A DNA stretch of 64,000 bases from Rubrobacter calidifluminis (GTDB lineage: Bacteria > Actinomycetota > Rubrobacteria > Rubrobacterales > Rubrobacteraceae), in contig NZ_JAQKGV010000011.1 of NCBI RefSeq assembly GCF_028617075.1, positions 1 to 64,000 on the forward strand, written 5' to 3'. This document shows, in pieces, positions 40,831 to 48,201 of this stretch. How positions within the stretch are numbered: position 1 is the first letter of the stretch; each line of letters starts with the position of its first letter. Both the position numbers and the translations under genes were made by a program. The notes below the pieces were generated by a model. The model made no database searches and was not told where the DNA came from. It saw only the letters and a program-made list of their open reading frames with translations.

Positions 40831-41351
40831 ATTAATGCCTTGCGCTGCCGCGGAGATACCGGCTCCAGAAGGCTCTCGGGGAAGAACGTAGGCTCAAAGA
40901 GCGAGGGCGCCTCGAGCCTTTCCCTCTCCCAAAGCAAGTCATCGTAGGTATCGTTCTCTTGCAAAAACCTCCCTACAGAAATACCCTCCCGAAACGCAGC
41001 CTCGAATACCCGCGCCTCGACATCCCCTACGTCGAAAAGAAGACGCAGGAGGTTCGCTTCGGCCTCGGAAAGCACGAACCATTCGCGGCGTTTGGTAACT
41101 CGGCGATGAGCCAGGAGGGTATGTAGCGTTGCCTCTACTCCCGGCGGATCGAAACAGGTAATCCAACCGATTAGCCGCCAATCGAAGCCCTCCTGGAACT
41201 CCTCCCTGATCGACAGAAGACGCTTTTCCGGGTGCTGAAGCGTCCAGCCTACCTTATGCCAGCCGGTGTTGGCGCATTCGAGCAGGTAGACGTATCCGTA
41301 CTCGTGCCTGGCCCGATCCCGATACCCCTCATAAGAAAACGCCCGAGCCAC
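40827..41351 (-). CDS. GIY-YIG-like (T5orf172-type) protein
   Basis: Start GTG 41351 shares a base with the stop before it (TAGTG). The first 60 residues hold YGYVYLLECANTGWHKVGWT followed by RLLSIREEFQEGFDWRL, the shortened GIY-YIG core of Mug113/T5orf172 proteins. VEATLHTLLAHRRVTKRREW follows with the conserved E, H and W. These are probable endonucleases or DNA-binding proteins. The C-terminal half is helical. Confidence 0.75.
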   Translation of the reverse strand: MARAFSYEGYRDRARHEYGYVYLLECANTGWHKVGWTLQHPEKRLLSIREEFQEGFDWRLIGWITCFDPPGVEATLHTLLAHRRVTKRREWFVLSEAEANLLRLLFDVGDVEARVFEAAFREGISVGRFLQENDTYDDLLWERERLEAPSLFEPTFFPESLLEPVSPRQRKALI

Positions 41352-41635
41352 TACTCCTCCCCCGTCATCTCCTTGATTTTCGCCGCAAGCTCGTTGAAGG
41401 TCACAGCGCGGCCACAAGACTCCCAGGCCGGATCGTCGCCGTTACGCACGAGGCGAACCACGACCACCGCCCGCTCGAAAGTGTCGAGGCCGGTCTGCTT
41501 CCAGAGCTCCCCATAGACCTTCGCCCCTTCCGAATACCCGGAAGAATCCGGGTCGGGCAGCTTCACGTAGCCCTGCTCATAAAGCTCCGGGCCGCCTTCG
41601 CGGACATGTCCTTCCTGGTTGACCCACCAGCTCAC
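41351..41635 (-). CDS. Small phage protein (94 aa)
   Basis: GTG 41635 overlaps the stop of the gene before it (GTGA). The protein reads MSWWVNQEGHVREGGPELYE and ends EMTGEE, with FERAVVVVRLVRNGDD in between, which suggests a small alpha/beta fold. Function unknown. It is coupled at both ends, which supports it as a real gene. Confidence 0.6.
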   Translation of the reverse strand: MSWWVNQEGHVREGGPELYEQGYVKLPDPDSSGYSEGAKVYGELWKQTGLDTFERAVVVVRLVRNGDDPAWESCGRAVTFNELAAKIKEMTGEE

Positions 41636-42123
41636 CGCCCACTCCTCCCCTCCAGCGCCCCGGTGACGTCTGAGAGCATCATGCAAAAGTTCGCGACGTC
41701 CGCGCACTCCTCCCGCACGGCATCGGGGTCCGGCTCTCCTTCTTTCGCGTACATGGCCTCCTCCAGCTCCTGGACCTCCTCACAGAGCCGCGCGAACAGC
41801 CACAAGGGGCTCTCTCCCTTCCAGCCGCCTTTATGCGCGTTCGCATCCAGCTTGCGGGCCATCGCGGCGGCAAACGCCGAGAGCTCTTCTCTTCCGCGCC
41901 GCCCTACTCGAGGTTCTAAGAGAGTCTGTTTTGGGAGGAGGTCGTAGACCTCCGCATCTAGAGCCCGCGCGATTTTTATCAACGTCGCAGAGTTCGGACT
42001 CCGCTTACCTGCTTCGATTCGGCTGATTGCCGAGACAGATATGTCTGCTGCCGCGGCGAGCTTTGTTTGACTAAAGCCCTTCGCCTCCCGGCGGCGGCGT
42101 ATTTCGCGTCCTAGCTTACTCAT
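41632..42123 (-). CDS. XRE helix-turn-helix fused to a MazG-like domain
   Basis: 163 residues from ATG 42123 (ATGA overlap with dcm). N-terminal XRE domain: EIRRRREAKGFSQTKLAAAA, VSAISRIEAGKRSPNSATLI. The C-terminal half has LFARLCEEVQELEEAMYAKE and AVREECADVANFCMMLSDV, the EExxE..ExxD pattern of MazG-type nucleotide pyrophosphatases. The fusion could couple a nucleotide signal or hydrolysis to transcription control. Both domains look complete. Confidence 0.8.
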   Translation of the reverse strand: MSKLGREIRRRREAKGFSQTKLAAAADISVSAISRIEAGKRSPNSATLIKIARALDAEVYDLLPKQTLLEPRVGRRGREELSAFAAAMARKLDANAHKGGWKGESPLWLFARLCEEVQELEEAMYAKEGEPDPDAVREECADVANFCMMLSDVTGALEGRSGR

Positions 42124-42770
42124 TCTGCCTCCTCGTACACGAGCCCTTCCATCTCTCCTCTTAATCGCACACCGATGAAATGTGTGTAAGCCGGTGGGAT
42201 TGCCTGCGAGAGCTCCTCGCGTGTCATCCACGGTATCTGCATCACCTCCCGCCAGCAGCCAACCCCGTGGTAAACGTGCCCGCCGTGACCGAAGACGCTG
42301 ACGACCGGTCCGCTATGGTCGCATGGAGGCACCAGCAGCAACCGTGGCGTGTCGAACTCAAACAACCGGTGGCGCACCAGCCGTCCGTGCCTGCAGCGAA
42401 GCCCAAAGTGCGAACCGCAAAGGACCAAATCAGGCCGCATGGGCGCGCCGGGGACATTCTCGATAACCCACGGCCTGCCTGTCTCAAGCAGAAGCTCGCG
42501 GGTTGGGCTCAGGAGGTCCGGATGCCGGGATCCGTGAATATGGCGCGCAGGGGTGAACGCCTGGCAGGGCGGCGAGGCGTGGATGAAGTCGTACTCGTGG
42601 CCGTGCTCGTGCACGTATTCGAGAGCGTCCGCCATGATGAATTCCTCGCCCACGTAGCGCGGTTGCGGACGGATATCCACACCGGTCATGCGGAAGCCCG
42701 CAAGCTGGTAGCCGCGGGTAGCACCGCCTGCACCCGAAAACAAGTCCAACCCCCGCAGTTGGCGGCTCAT
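42120..42770 (-). CDS. dcm: C5-cytosine DNA methyltransferase, short phage type
   Basis: A 216-residue protein. LRGLDLFSGAGGATRGYQLA binds AdoMet, SPPCQ carries the catalytic Cys69, and WVIENVPGAPM is the ENV motif. C-terminal motifs IX/X are reduced (HYGVRLR absent, FIGVRLRGEM present), as in short actinophage enzymes with small target domains. It probably protects phage DNA from host restriction. It follows an HNH gene and ends in a repeat shared with another gene. Confidence 0.88.
   Translation of the reverse strand: MSRQLRGLDLFSGAGGATRGYQLAGFRMTGVDIRPQPRYVGEEFIMADALEYVHEHGHEYDFIHASPPCQAFTPARHIHGSRHPDLLSPTRELLLETGRPWVIENVPGAPMRPDLVLCGSHFGLRCRHGRLVRHRLFEFDTPRLLLVPPCDHSGPVVSVFGHGGHVYHGVGCWREVMQIPWMTREELSQAIPPAYTHFIGVRLRGEMEGLVYEEAE
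42128..42150. repeat. 23-bp direct repeat, copy 1 (end of dcm)
   Basis: CCTCCTCGTACACGAG followed by CCCTTCC matches 43406-43428 at 22 of 23 bases. Both copies encode the EGLVYEE ending of a gene. Together they flank the HNH-dcm unit, so recombination between them could add or remove it. Confidence 0.8.
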
Positions 42771-42783
42771 CTCGCCGCCTTTC

Positions 42784-43332
42784 TTACTGCGTGATGTCTG
42801 TACCCTCGATTCGGCCGGTAAGCGTTAGTTCGTAGTGATGATTGGCGCAGAGGATACGAAACTGATCCCTGTGCCTGCTTACGTAGGCGTAATGGCGCGG
42901 ATGCCGATAGCGGAACTCCCTGGTCGTGGGAATGAAATCGACGTGGAGCCAGTTGGGATTTCGAACGCCGCACACTGTGCAAGCACCGCCGAGCAACTCG
43001 ATGATTCGTAGTCGCTCCGAGCGATGCTTCTCTGTCCAGACGCCCGGATTCCTGGCTTTGCGCGCCTGGTTGTATTTCCTCATGGCCTCGGGATTTTCCG
43101 TCTGCCAGCCCTTGATGCTCTTGGCATTGTGGCGTTTGGCGCATTGCTTCGAACAATGCTGCCGATTTGCATCTGCTCTGGTGCGAACCTCGAATACGGC
43201 TCCACACTCCCGGCAGGCCCGTTTCTTGGGCCAACCTCGAGCATGCCGTTGAGCACAGAGCGGCGAGCAGAATTTCTTCGTACGCCGCTGCGCTTCGACC
43301 TCTACGCCGCAATATGCACAGCGTATTAGCAC
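42784..43332 (-). CDS. HNH endonuclease with N-terminal zinc knuckles
   Basis: A 182-residue protein. Two treble-clef-like knuckles (CAYCGVEVEAQ..FCSPLCAQRHA and CRECGAVFEV..HCSKQCAKRHN) precede the HNH core: CTVCGVRNPNWLHVDFIPTT, then FRILCANHHYEL. It is a likely free-standing homing endonuclease. It is preceded by a 14-codon remnant of a methyltransferase start and followed by a complete dcm gene. Confidence 0.88.
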   Translation of the reverse strand: MLIRCAYCGVEVEAQRRTKKFCSPLCAQRHARGWPKKRACRECGAVFEVRTRADANRQHCSKQCAKRHNAKSIKGWQTENPEAMRKYNQARKARNPGVWTEKHRSERLRIIELLGGACTVCGVRNPNWLHVDFIPTTREFRYRHPRHYAYVSRHRDQFRILCANHHYELTLTGRIEGTDITQ

Positions 43333-43351
43333 TGCTAGATTTTACCACAAT

Positions 43352-43393
43352 GGCGCCGCAGAAGAGGTCCAAGCCCCGCGGAGAGTCAGCCAT
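43352..43393 (-). pseudogene. Remnant of a second methyltransferase start
   Basis: Fourteen codons read MADSPRGLDLFCGA behind gaggagagggggcggg. This is the AdoMet motif start of a C5 methyltransferase. The sequence then breaks into the HNH region. It is related to, but diverged from, the start of the intact dcm downstream (LRGLDLFSGAGG). Confidence 0.65.
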
Positions 43394-43616
43394 CCCGCCC
43401 CCTCTCCTCCTCGTACACGAGTCCTTCCTTTCTCTCGGATTCTGCGAACGACACCGGCCACCTCCTGAGCGACACCTTCATGGCCGGATTGGCGCGGCGG
43501 AAGTCCCGGAGGCGTCTTTTCGCCTCGAGCTCGGAGTTACAGGCGAATATCTGCTCGCAGTGGAGGTTCTGGTTCCGGCGGCCGGAGGTCCTTACTATGC
43601 ACCAGGAGCGCCGCAC
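43386..43616 (-). CDS. Small basic phage protein (76 aa)
   Basis: MRRSWCIVRTSGRRNQNLHC, then SELEAKRRLRDFRRANPAMK and ending KEGLVYEEERGRDG. The arrangement of strands and a basic helix suggests a DUF with nucleic-acid binding, but no family is recognised. Its ATG shares the base 43616 with the dam stop. Its C-terminal code contains copy 2 of the 23-bp repeat. Confidence 0.65.
   Translation of the reverse strand: MRRSWCIVRTSGRRNQNLHCEQIFACNSELEAKRRLRDFRRANPAMKVSLRRWPVSFAESERKEGLVYEEERGRDG
43406..43428. repeat. 23-bp direct repeat, copy 2 (upstream of the HNH-dcm unit)
   Basis: CCTCCTCGTACACGAG followed by TCCTTCC. It lies at the end of the small basic gene 43386-43616 and differs from the copy at 42128-42150 by one base. 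Confidence 0.8.
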
Positions 43617-44440
43617 TAGAAGAGCCTCCCCTCTAGCGCCTCAGCCGCAGCCGGGTTCAGCCAGAGGACCTCGGTGCGCCTTCTGCCCTTCTCGGCGAGG
43701 GCCTCGCGGCTGGTGCTGTGCCAGTGCGAGAGCCGCTCTTCGTAGAGCGGGTGCGGGTAGCCTGAGAGGAGGACGGGCCCGGGGTGGGCGTCGAGGAGGC
43801 CGAGCAACCTTGCGTGGTCGGCTGCTGTCATCTCGTGGCGGTAGTAGCCGGGCCGGGAGTCGAGTAGGTACGGGGGGTCGATGAAAAAGAGCGTCCTCTC
43901 GGCCGCCTCGCTCCTCGAGTAGGCGGCGATGACCTCTTCGGCCGGACGGCACTCGATGTAGACGCCAGAGAGACGCTCTGCGGCAGCCTGGATTCTCTGT
44001 GGCACCGTAAGCCAATCACCGCATGCCGGACGGCCTCTCACGTCGGATATTTCGTAGCGCCAGCCGCTTCTCCCCCCGACCTTCAGAGCGTGAGCCTGCC
44101 ACGAGCGCACTAAAAACCGGCGCGCGTCCTCGAGGGGGTCTTCGGAGCGCTCGTAGCTGGCGAGGTACTCGGTGCGGGAGTAGGGCGTGAGCCTCACCGC
44201 CCGCTCGAGCTCGTCCGGGCGCTCCCGAAGGACGCGGAAGAGGTTCACCACGCGGTCGTCGAGGTCGTTTACGAGCTCTACGCGGGAGCGGGGCTTCCGG
44301 AAGAGGACTGCTCCCGAGCCGAAGAACGGCTCCACATACACCGTGTGGGGAGGCATATGGGAGACTATCCAGGAGGCGAGGGTCCATTTCGCGCCTGGGT
44401 ACTTGAGCACCGGCGCCGGGCGGGAGGTGGGGGCTCTCAT
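43616..44440 (-). CDS. dam: N6-adenine DNA methyltransferase (Dam-like, D12 class)
   Basis: A 274-residue protein. LKYPGAKWTLASWI and YVEPFFGSGAVLF are motifs X and I, LVNDLDDRVVNLFRVLR follows, and FFIDPPY is the catalytic motif IV. The spacing fits the D12 class (Dam, DpnM). It methylates adenine, probably to avoid restriction or to mark phage DNA. It overlaps the next gene upstream by four bases. Confidence 0.9.
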   Translation of the reverse strand: MRAPTSRPAPVLKYPGAKWTLASWIVSHMPPHTVYVEPFFGSGAVLFRKPRSRVELVNDLDDRVVNLFRVLRERPDELERAVRLTPYSRTEYLASYERSEDPLEDARRFLVRSWQAHALKVGGRSGWRYEISDVRGRPACGDWLTVPQRIQAAAERLSGVYIECRPAEEVIAAYSRSEAAERTLFFIDPPYLLDSRPGYYRHEMTAADHARLLGLLDAHPGPVLLSGYPHPLYEERLSHWHSTSREALAEKGRRRTEVLWLNPAAAEALEGRLF

Positions 44441-44751
44441 GCCTCTCTCTCCTGCTGCGCCGTCCAGGCCAGCATCGCCGCGGCCACCGAGAGGATGGCG
44501 GCCTGGCGTATCGGGGGTGGCATCTCGGAGAATCGGAAAGGCGAGCCGTACTCCTCGACTCGGATATCTCCCTGGAGTTGTCTCTCCCTTGCTGCCATGA
44601 GAGCCGCCCAGCTCTCCAGGCCTTCGATATCCTCCGCCGCCTCCCTTATCGCTCTCTCGGCCTCCTCCGGCGAGTGGTATGAGCGTCTTAGCTCCAGGCG
44701 GATATGGCGGCCGGCCTGGGCGAGCATCCTGCCTCCTTCCGCCCGCTCCAT
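44437..44751 (-). CDS. Phage protein of unknown function (104 aa)
   Basis: ATG 44751 overlaps the stop of the replication gene (ATGA). Helical protein: RMLAQAGRHIRLELRRSYHS, PEEAERAIREAAEDIEGL, ending AILSVAAAMLAWTAQQEREA. No family is known. It is likely part of the replication operon. Confidence 0.6.
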   Translation of the reverse strand: MERAEGGRMLAQAGRHIRLELRRSYHSPEEAERAIREAAEDIEGLESWAALMAARERQLQGDIRVEEYGSPFRFSEMPPPIRQAAILSVAAAMLAWTAQQEREA

Positions 44752-45839
44752 CAGGCCACCTTCTCCCTCACCGCCCGGCGTGCCACCGAGCGCAATCGTT
44801 CGAGGTTGCGCCAGCGCTCCTCTTCGTCCCCGCCGATACGAGCCAGGATTTTGAACGGCGGCTCCTCGGCGGACGTGAAGTCCCACCTCTCGGCCACCGG
44901 AGCGTAGCGGCAGAGGTATGCGTGGTTGCGGATAGCCTCGATAGCCTCAGGCGGCGAGGGAGGAAACTCCGGTGACGGAGCAGCCCTTTCCGCGGCAGCC
45001 GGAGTTCTCTTTTCCCGGCGTGCTATCTCGAGTGCGTCCACGAACGGTATCCAGCGTTTCTTGCCTTCGTAGTAGCCTTCTCCCTCCCCACAGGCGTGGC
45101 GTACCTGGACGCGTAGAGCCTCGTCCAGCTCCTTAGCCTCGTATCCTTCGGCGAAGTGAGCTGCGTAGATATCTCCGTTTCGCCGCTTGAATGGCTCGTC
45201 TGGCACCGCTGGTTTTTTGCCCTTCTCCCTGGCCTCGTTGTAGAAGTCCATGAGGCGCCCTATGGCGTACTGTTTTGGACTCATGACCTTCTTTTCCGGC
45301 GCAGGCGGCGGTGAAATCGCCGCCTCGCCGGACTGTAAGTCCGAATCTCTGTTGTTAGTCTCTGGTAGTCTCTGGTAACGCTCCCAACTTTTGTCCGGTC
45401 CCAGATCCGTACTTTTTTCCGGTCGCTCAGTACTTTTTTCCGGTGGGTCTAGGGTCTGCGTACTTTTTTCCGGTGGGTCTTCCGAGCCGCCAACGAGCTC
45501 CTCCAGTGCCTCGTAGTTGATCGTGTACCAGAGCGTCTTGTCCGAGCGATGCTGGTTGTAGCTGCTCGTGGTCTCTATCAGGCCAGCCTTGCGCAGCTGG
45601 GCGACTATCTTGCGAATGGCCTCAGGCGACCAGAAGGGGAACTGCTCGTGCCACTCCTGTGCGGTGTTGTATATCCAGCGGCGGCCGTCGCGCTCGTGGG
45701 CGCCGGGCCTCTTAAGCCAGTAGTGAAGCTGCTGCAGAAACACGGCGCGGTTAAGTCCTATCTTCGCCGCCAGAGAAGGCAAAACCTGAAGCGGGACCTC
45801 GTCTATGAGGAGCTGGCTTGTTTTCTTAGGCGTGCTCAT
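44751..45839 (-). CDS. Probable replication initiator with winged helix and internal repeats
   Basis: 362 residues from ATG 45839 (ATGA overlap). The N-terminal domain (QVLPSLAAKIGLNRAVFLQQ, WHEQFPFWSPEAIRKIVAQL) is a winged helix of the DnaD/replication-initiator sort. A linker follows with repeats of PEKST/PDKSW. The C-terminal helical part (SPKQYAIGRLMDFYNEAREK) resembles a helicase-loader domain. The linker DNA carries iteron-like repeats (45387-45474), as in lambda O where the origin lies inside the gene. Confidence 0.75.
   Translation of the reverse strand: MSTPKKTSQLLIDEVPLQVLPSLAAKIGLNRAVFLQQLHYWLKRPGAHERDGRRWIYNTAQEWHEQFPFWSPEAIRKIVAQLRKAGLIETTSSYNQHRSDKTLWYTINYEALEELVGGSEDPPEKSTQTLDPPEKSTERPEKSTDLGPDKSWERYQRLPETNNRDSDLQSGEAAISPPPAPEKKVMSPKQYAIGRLMDFYNEAREKGKKPAVPDEPFKRRNGDIYAAHFAEGYEAKELDEALRVQVRHACGEGEGYYEGKKRWIPFVDALEIARREKRTPAAAERAAPSPEFPPSPPEAIEAIRNHAYLCRYAPVAERWDFTSAEEPPFKILARIGGDEEERWRNLERLRSVARRAVREKVA
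45356..45474. repeat. Iteron-like repeats, candidate phage origin
   Basis: A perfect tandem TAGTCTCTGG (45356-45375) is followed by four copies of ACTTTT(T/G)TCCGGT at 45387-45399, 45411-45423, 45432-45444 and 45462-45474. Copies 2-4 are identical. They lie inside the replication gene and are T-rich within very GC-rich DNA. Spacing is 24, 21 and 30 bases. They also encode a peptide repeat, so protein-level selection is an alternative. Confidence 0.6.
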
Positions 45840-46441
45840 GAGAAGTCCTCCTCCTCGAATCTCCTTTCCCAGTAGCCCAGGTAGAGCTCTTCGTCTGGGA
45901 TCTCGCCACAAGGGGACTCTTTATGGTCCGCAGTAGCAGACCAGCGGACCGCCATTGCGTCCGATATCGCCTCGAGCACAACCTCTATCGGGACTGCTAC
46001 GCTTACGGTGACGTATCCACGGTTTAAGGCTTCGACCTTGCGGTAGGTGCCAACCCACCGTCTGTGGTGCTCCCTCCAGGCGCGCCGGAGCAATTGGAAG
46101 GGCAACAGGTAGCATGTCCTGCTTGGGACGAACGCGTATGCTATGTAGTCGCAGGTGAGGTCTTTGGCTACCCAACCCGGTATCTGTCTTTTGCGGTCGC
46201 TCCAGTACTCGAGGCAAAAATCCGGATAGTCGCGCTCCCTGACCTTTTCGTCTACCGAGAGCACCGTCCCGTCTGCCAGGATTAGCCTGCGGTCTATTCC
46301 CGCGCGCTGTGCCCAGCCGTCTTGCCTGACACTCACCATCTCCTGGAGGTTGTGAAACGCTCTCTCGTAAACCTCGCGCCACCACGGTGCATCCTCGTAT
46401 GCATGCGACCTCTTCAGACTCTCCTCGAAGTCATGGACCAT
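45836..46441 (-). CDS. Predicted PD-(D/E)XK-like phage protein (201 aa)
   Basis: ATG 46441 overlaps the stop of the ParB-methyltransferase gene (ATGA). GIDRRLILADGTVLSVDEKV followed by RDYPDFCLEYWSDRK gives an acidic, E-x-K arrangement on adjacent strands that fits a restriction-type nuclease core. KDLTCDYIAYAFVPSRTCYL supplies the rest of the sheet. A nuclease role in phage DNA metabolism is likely but not proven. Confidence 0.65.
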   Translation of the reverse strand: MVHDFEESLKRSHAYEDAPWWREVYERAFHNLQEMVSVRQDGWAQRAGIDRRLILADGTVLSVDEKVRERDYPDFCLEYWSDRKRQIPGWVAKDLTCDYIAYAFVPSRTCYLLPFQLLRRAWREHHRRWVGTYRKVEALNRGYVTVSVAVPIEVVLEAISDAMAVRWSATADHKESPCGEIPDEELYLGYWERRFEEEDFS

Positions 46442-47724
46442 CAGGCCGCACTCCCGTCTTCTATCTCGTTGCCCCACGCGTCCCAGCCCTCCCGCGGGCG
46501 GCGGCAGAAGAGCTCTACCTTCGTCGCGTGCGGATACATGCGCTCCAGAAGCTCGTAAACTACCTCTGGCTTGGCGGAGTGTTCGAGCCGTGGGGACTCT
46601 ATGACCGAGTCTGGCCTGTTGTGCGGCTCCGGCACGGGCGGATTGCCCCGCTTGCCGACGAGCAGCAGCTCGTGCCGCTGGCGTGCGTAGTAGCCCATGC
46701 CGATCTTATCTTTGACCCAGACAAGCGAGGTCCGGTACTCGAAGCCCCAGGCACGCATGACTTCTAAAGACTGGTCGAGCTTAGGGCTAGTGGCCCAAAG
46801 AAAGAGCGTAGCGTCCTCTGCGGCGGGGACCTTAAGATCCTTTATCTCCTGTAGGCTCATGGTCGGGTAATGGTTCTCTATTCGCCGAGAGTCCGTACGA
46901 GCATGCTCGTAGCGCCATGGGGGGTCCGCATAGATCAGCTCGTAGCGTCTCGCGGGCAGAGGCATATCCCGCAAGGCACGCCGCTTCTCTTCACGCTCGG
47001 CTTCGCGCCTCCGTGCCGCTGTCTCGCGCTTCATGCGCTCGTACGCGTCGAATGTGGTCTTCTCCTCGCCAGAGAGCACACGCTCTGCGACTTCCGCGGC
47101 CACCTCGTCGCCGCGCTTATTTGAGATATCGGCGAGGTGGTTTAGCTGGGTGGTGCTGTTTAGAAACTGCCGGTGCTTCTCGTCGGTGGGGTCTGCCATG
47201 TCGAGTACGGAGCGCGTCTTCTCCCCGAGGGAGCGGCCTATCTTCACCCGCCCCTGCCACGTCCTCTCCGACATGCCGGCTTCTTTTGCTATGTCTGCGG
47301 TGGTAGGAAACGAACCCGCAACGGTTGCGGGTTCGTTTTTCGACGCGTTCTTGTTGCCTGCCTGTGCCCCGCGCTTAGCCCTCTGCCCCAGGGCCGCCAA
47401 GACCCGCTCGCGCTCTTCGGCGTGCTTTGCCTGCTCGTAGGTGGTGAGATCGAGCCGCTTGAGGTTCTCGTCTATCTCAAGCAGACGGTTCTTTAGCTCG
47501 TCGTCCTCCACGACGAAAGCGGGTATGGTCTTCCAACCGAGCGACTTTGCGGCCTCGAGCCTGTGCCTGCCGCTGACCAAAACACCTGACTCGGTAACCG
47601 TGATCGGGTGCAAAAGTCCGATCTTGGCCATGCTCTCTGCGAGCGGGGTAAAGTCGCGCTCTGCCCGCAGCCTATCTTGGGGGACGGTTATCTTGGCTAC
47701 CGGGGCTTGCACCACCTCACCCAC
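46441..47724 (-). CDS. ParB-like domain fused to an MT-A70 adenine methyltransferase
   Basis: A 427-residue protein. The N-terminal ParB/Spo0J fold has HPITVTESGVLVSGRHRLEA and EIDENLKRLDLTTYEQAKH. A helix-turn-helix follows (TADIAKEAGMSERTWQGRVK). The C-terminal MT-A70 domain has YELIYADPPWRYEHA with DPPW, LFLWATSPKLDQ, and SLVWVKDK. It likely methylates adenine at sites chosen by its ParB/HTH part. It is the third DNA methyltransferase of the prophage. Confidence 0.9.
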   Translation of the reverse strand: MGEVVQAPVAKITVPQDRLRAERDFTPLAESMAKIGLLHPITVTESGVLVSGRHRLEAAKSLGWKTIPAFVVEDDELKNRLLEIDENLKRLDLTTYEQAKHAEERERVLAALGQRAKRGAQAGNKNASKNEPATVAGSFPTTADIAKEAGMSERTWQGRVKIGRSLGEKTRSVLDMADPTDEKHRQFLNSTTQLNHLADISNKRGDEVAAEVAERVLSGEEKTTFDAYERMKRETAARRREAEREEKRRALRDMPLPARRYELIYADPPWRYEHARTDSRRIENHYPTMSLQEIKDLKVPAAEDATLFLWATSPKLDQSLEVMRAWGFEYRTSLVWVKDKIGMGYYARQRHELLLVGKRGNPPVPEPHNRPDSVIESPRLEHSAKPEVVYELLERMYPHATKVELFCRRPREGWDAWGNEIEDGSAA

Positions 47725-48049
47725 GAGAGACCTCGTACTTCCTCGCGAATGCGTCGAGCATCCTCATTTGCTCCTCCTTCTCCAGGTCCCGAACTGCGTA
47801 GTAGAAGGCGGCGACACGCGCCACGGGCCTACCCACCAGCTTCTCGAAGTTCTCCGCCGACTCCTCTTCCGAGAACCTGAGACGCCGCAGGAGGACGTGG
47901 GAGGCGAGCGCGGCCGAGGCCGGGACCATGAAGTCCTCCGAAGGGTTGCGCAAGAGGTCCTGCCGGAGCGCTGGGTCGAGCTTCGTGATATGCACCCAGG
48001 CCGTCCACGCCCTCCTGTGCTTTTCGGTGAGCGGGAGCCCGGTTCTCAT
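47717..48049 (-). CDS. Helical phage protein of unknown function (110 aa)
   Basis: ATG 48049 overlaps the stop of the zinc-ribbon gene (ATGA). It is largely helical (TEKHRRAWTAWVHITKLDPA, SAALASHVLLRRLRFSEEES, FYYAVRDLEKEEQMRMLDAF). No family is recognised. It overlaps the ParB-methyltransferase gene by eight bases. Confidence 0.6.
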   Translation of the reverse strand: MRTGLPLTEKHRRAWTAWVHITKLDPALRQDLLRNPSEDFMVPASAALASHVLLRRLRFSEEESAENFEKLVGRPVARVAAFYYAVRDLEKEEQMRMLDAFARKYEVSRG

Positions 48050-48201
48050 GAAGCCCTCCGGTACGCCTTTTTGGCGAGGCAGTAGCCGCAGCGGCGTGCC
48101 CACTTCGGCATGACCCTCCTCTCGCCGCACACCGGGCACAGCCTGAGCGTCCACGTCCCGCTCTTCTTTGGTCCCCACACGGGCTCTCTACGCCTCGGCA
48201 T
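48046..48201 (-). CDS. Small zinc-ribbon protein (51 aa)
   Basis: ATG 48201 to TGA 48046. It has CPVCG and, 14 residues on, CGYC, a small treble-clef or ribbon, with a basic N-terminus (MPRRREPVWGPKKSG). Such mini-proteins in phages usually bind nucleic acid or a host protein. The start overlaps the previous gene by 14 bases. Confidence 0.6.
   Translation of the reverse strand: MPRRREPVWGPKKSGTWTLRLCPVCGERRVMPKWARRCGYCLAKKAYRRAS

Noticed and set aside
42767-43393. A 208-residue frame across the second HNH gene
   Set aside because: Only its first 14 codons resemble a protein (a methyltransferase start). The rest is a shadow of the HNH gene in another frame.
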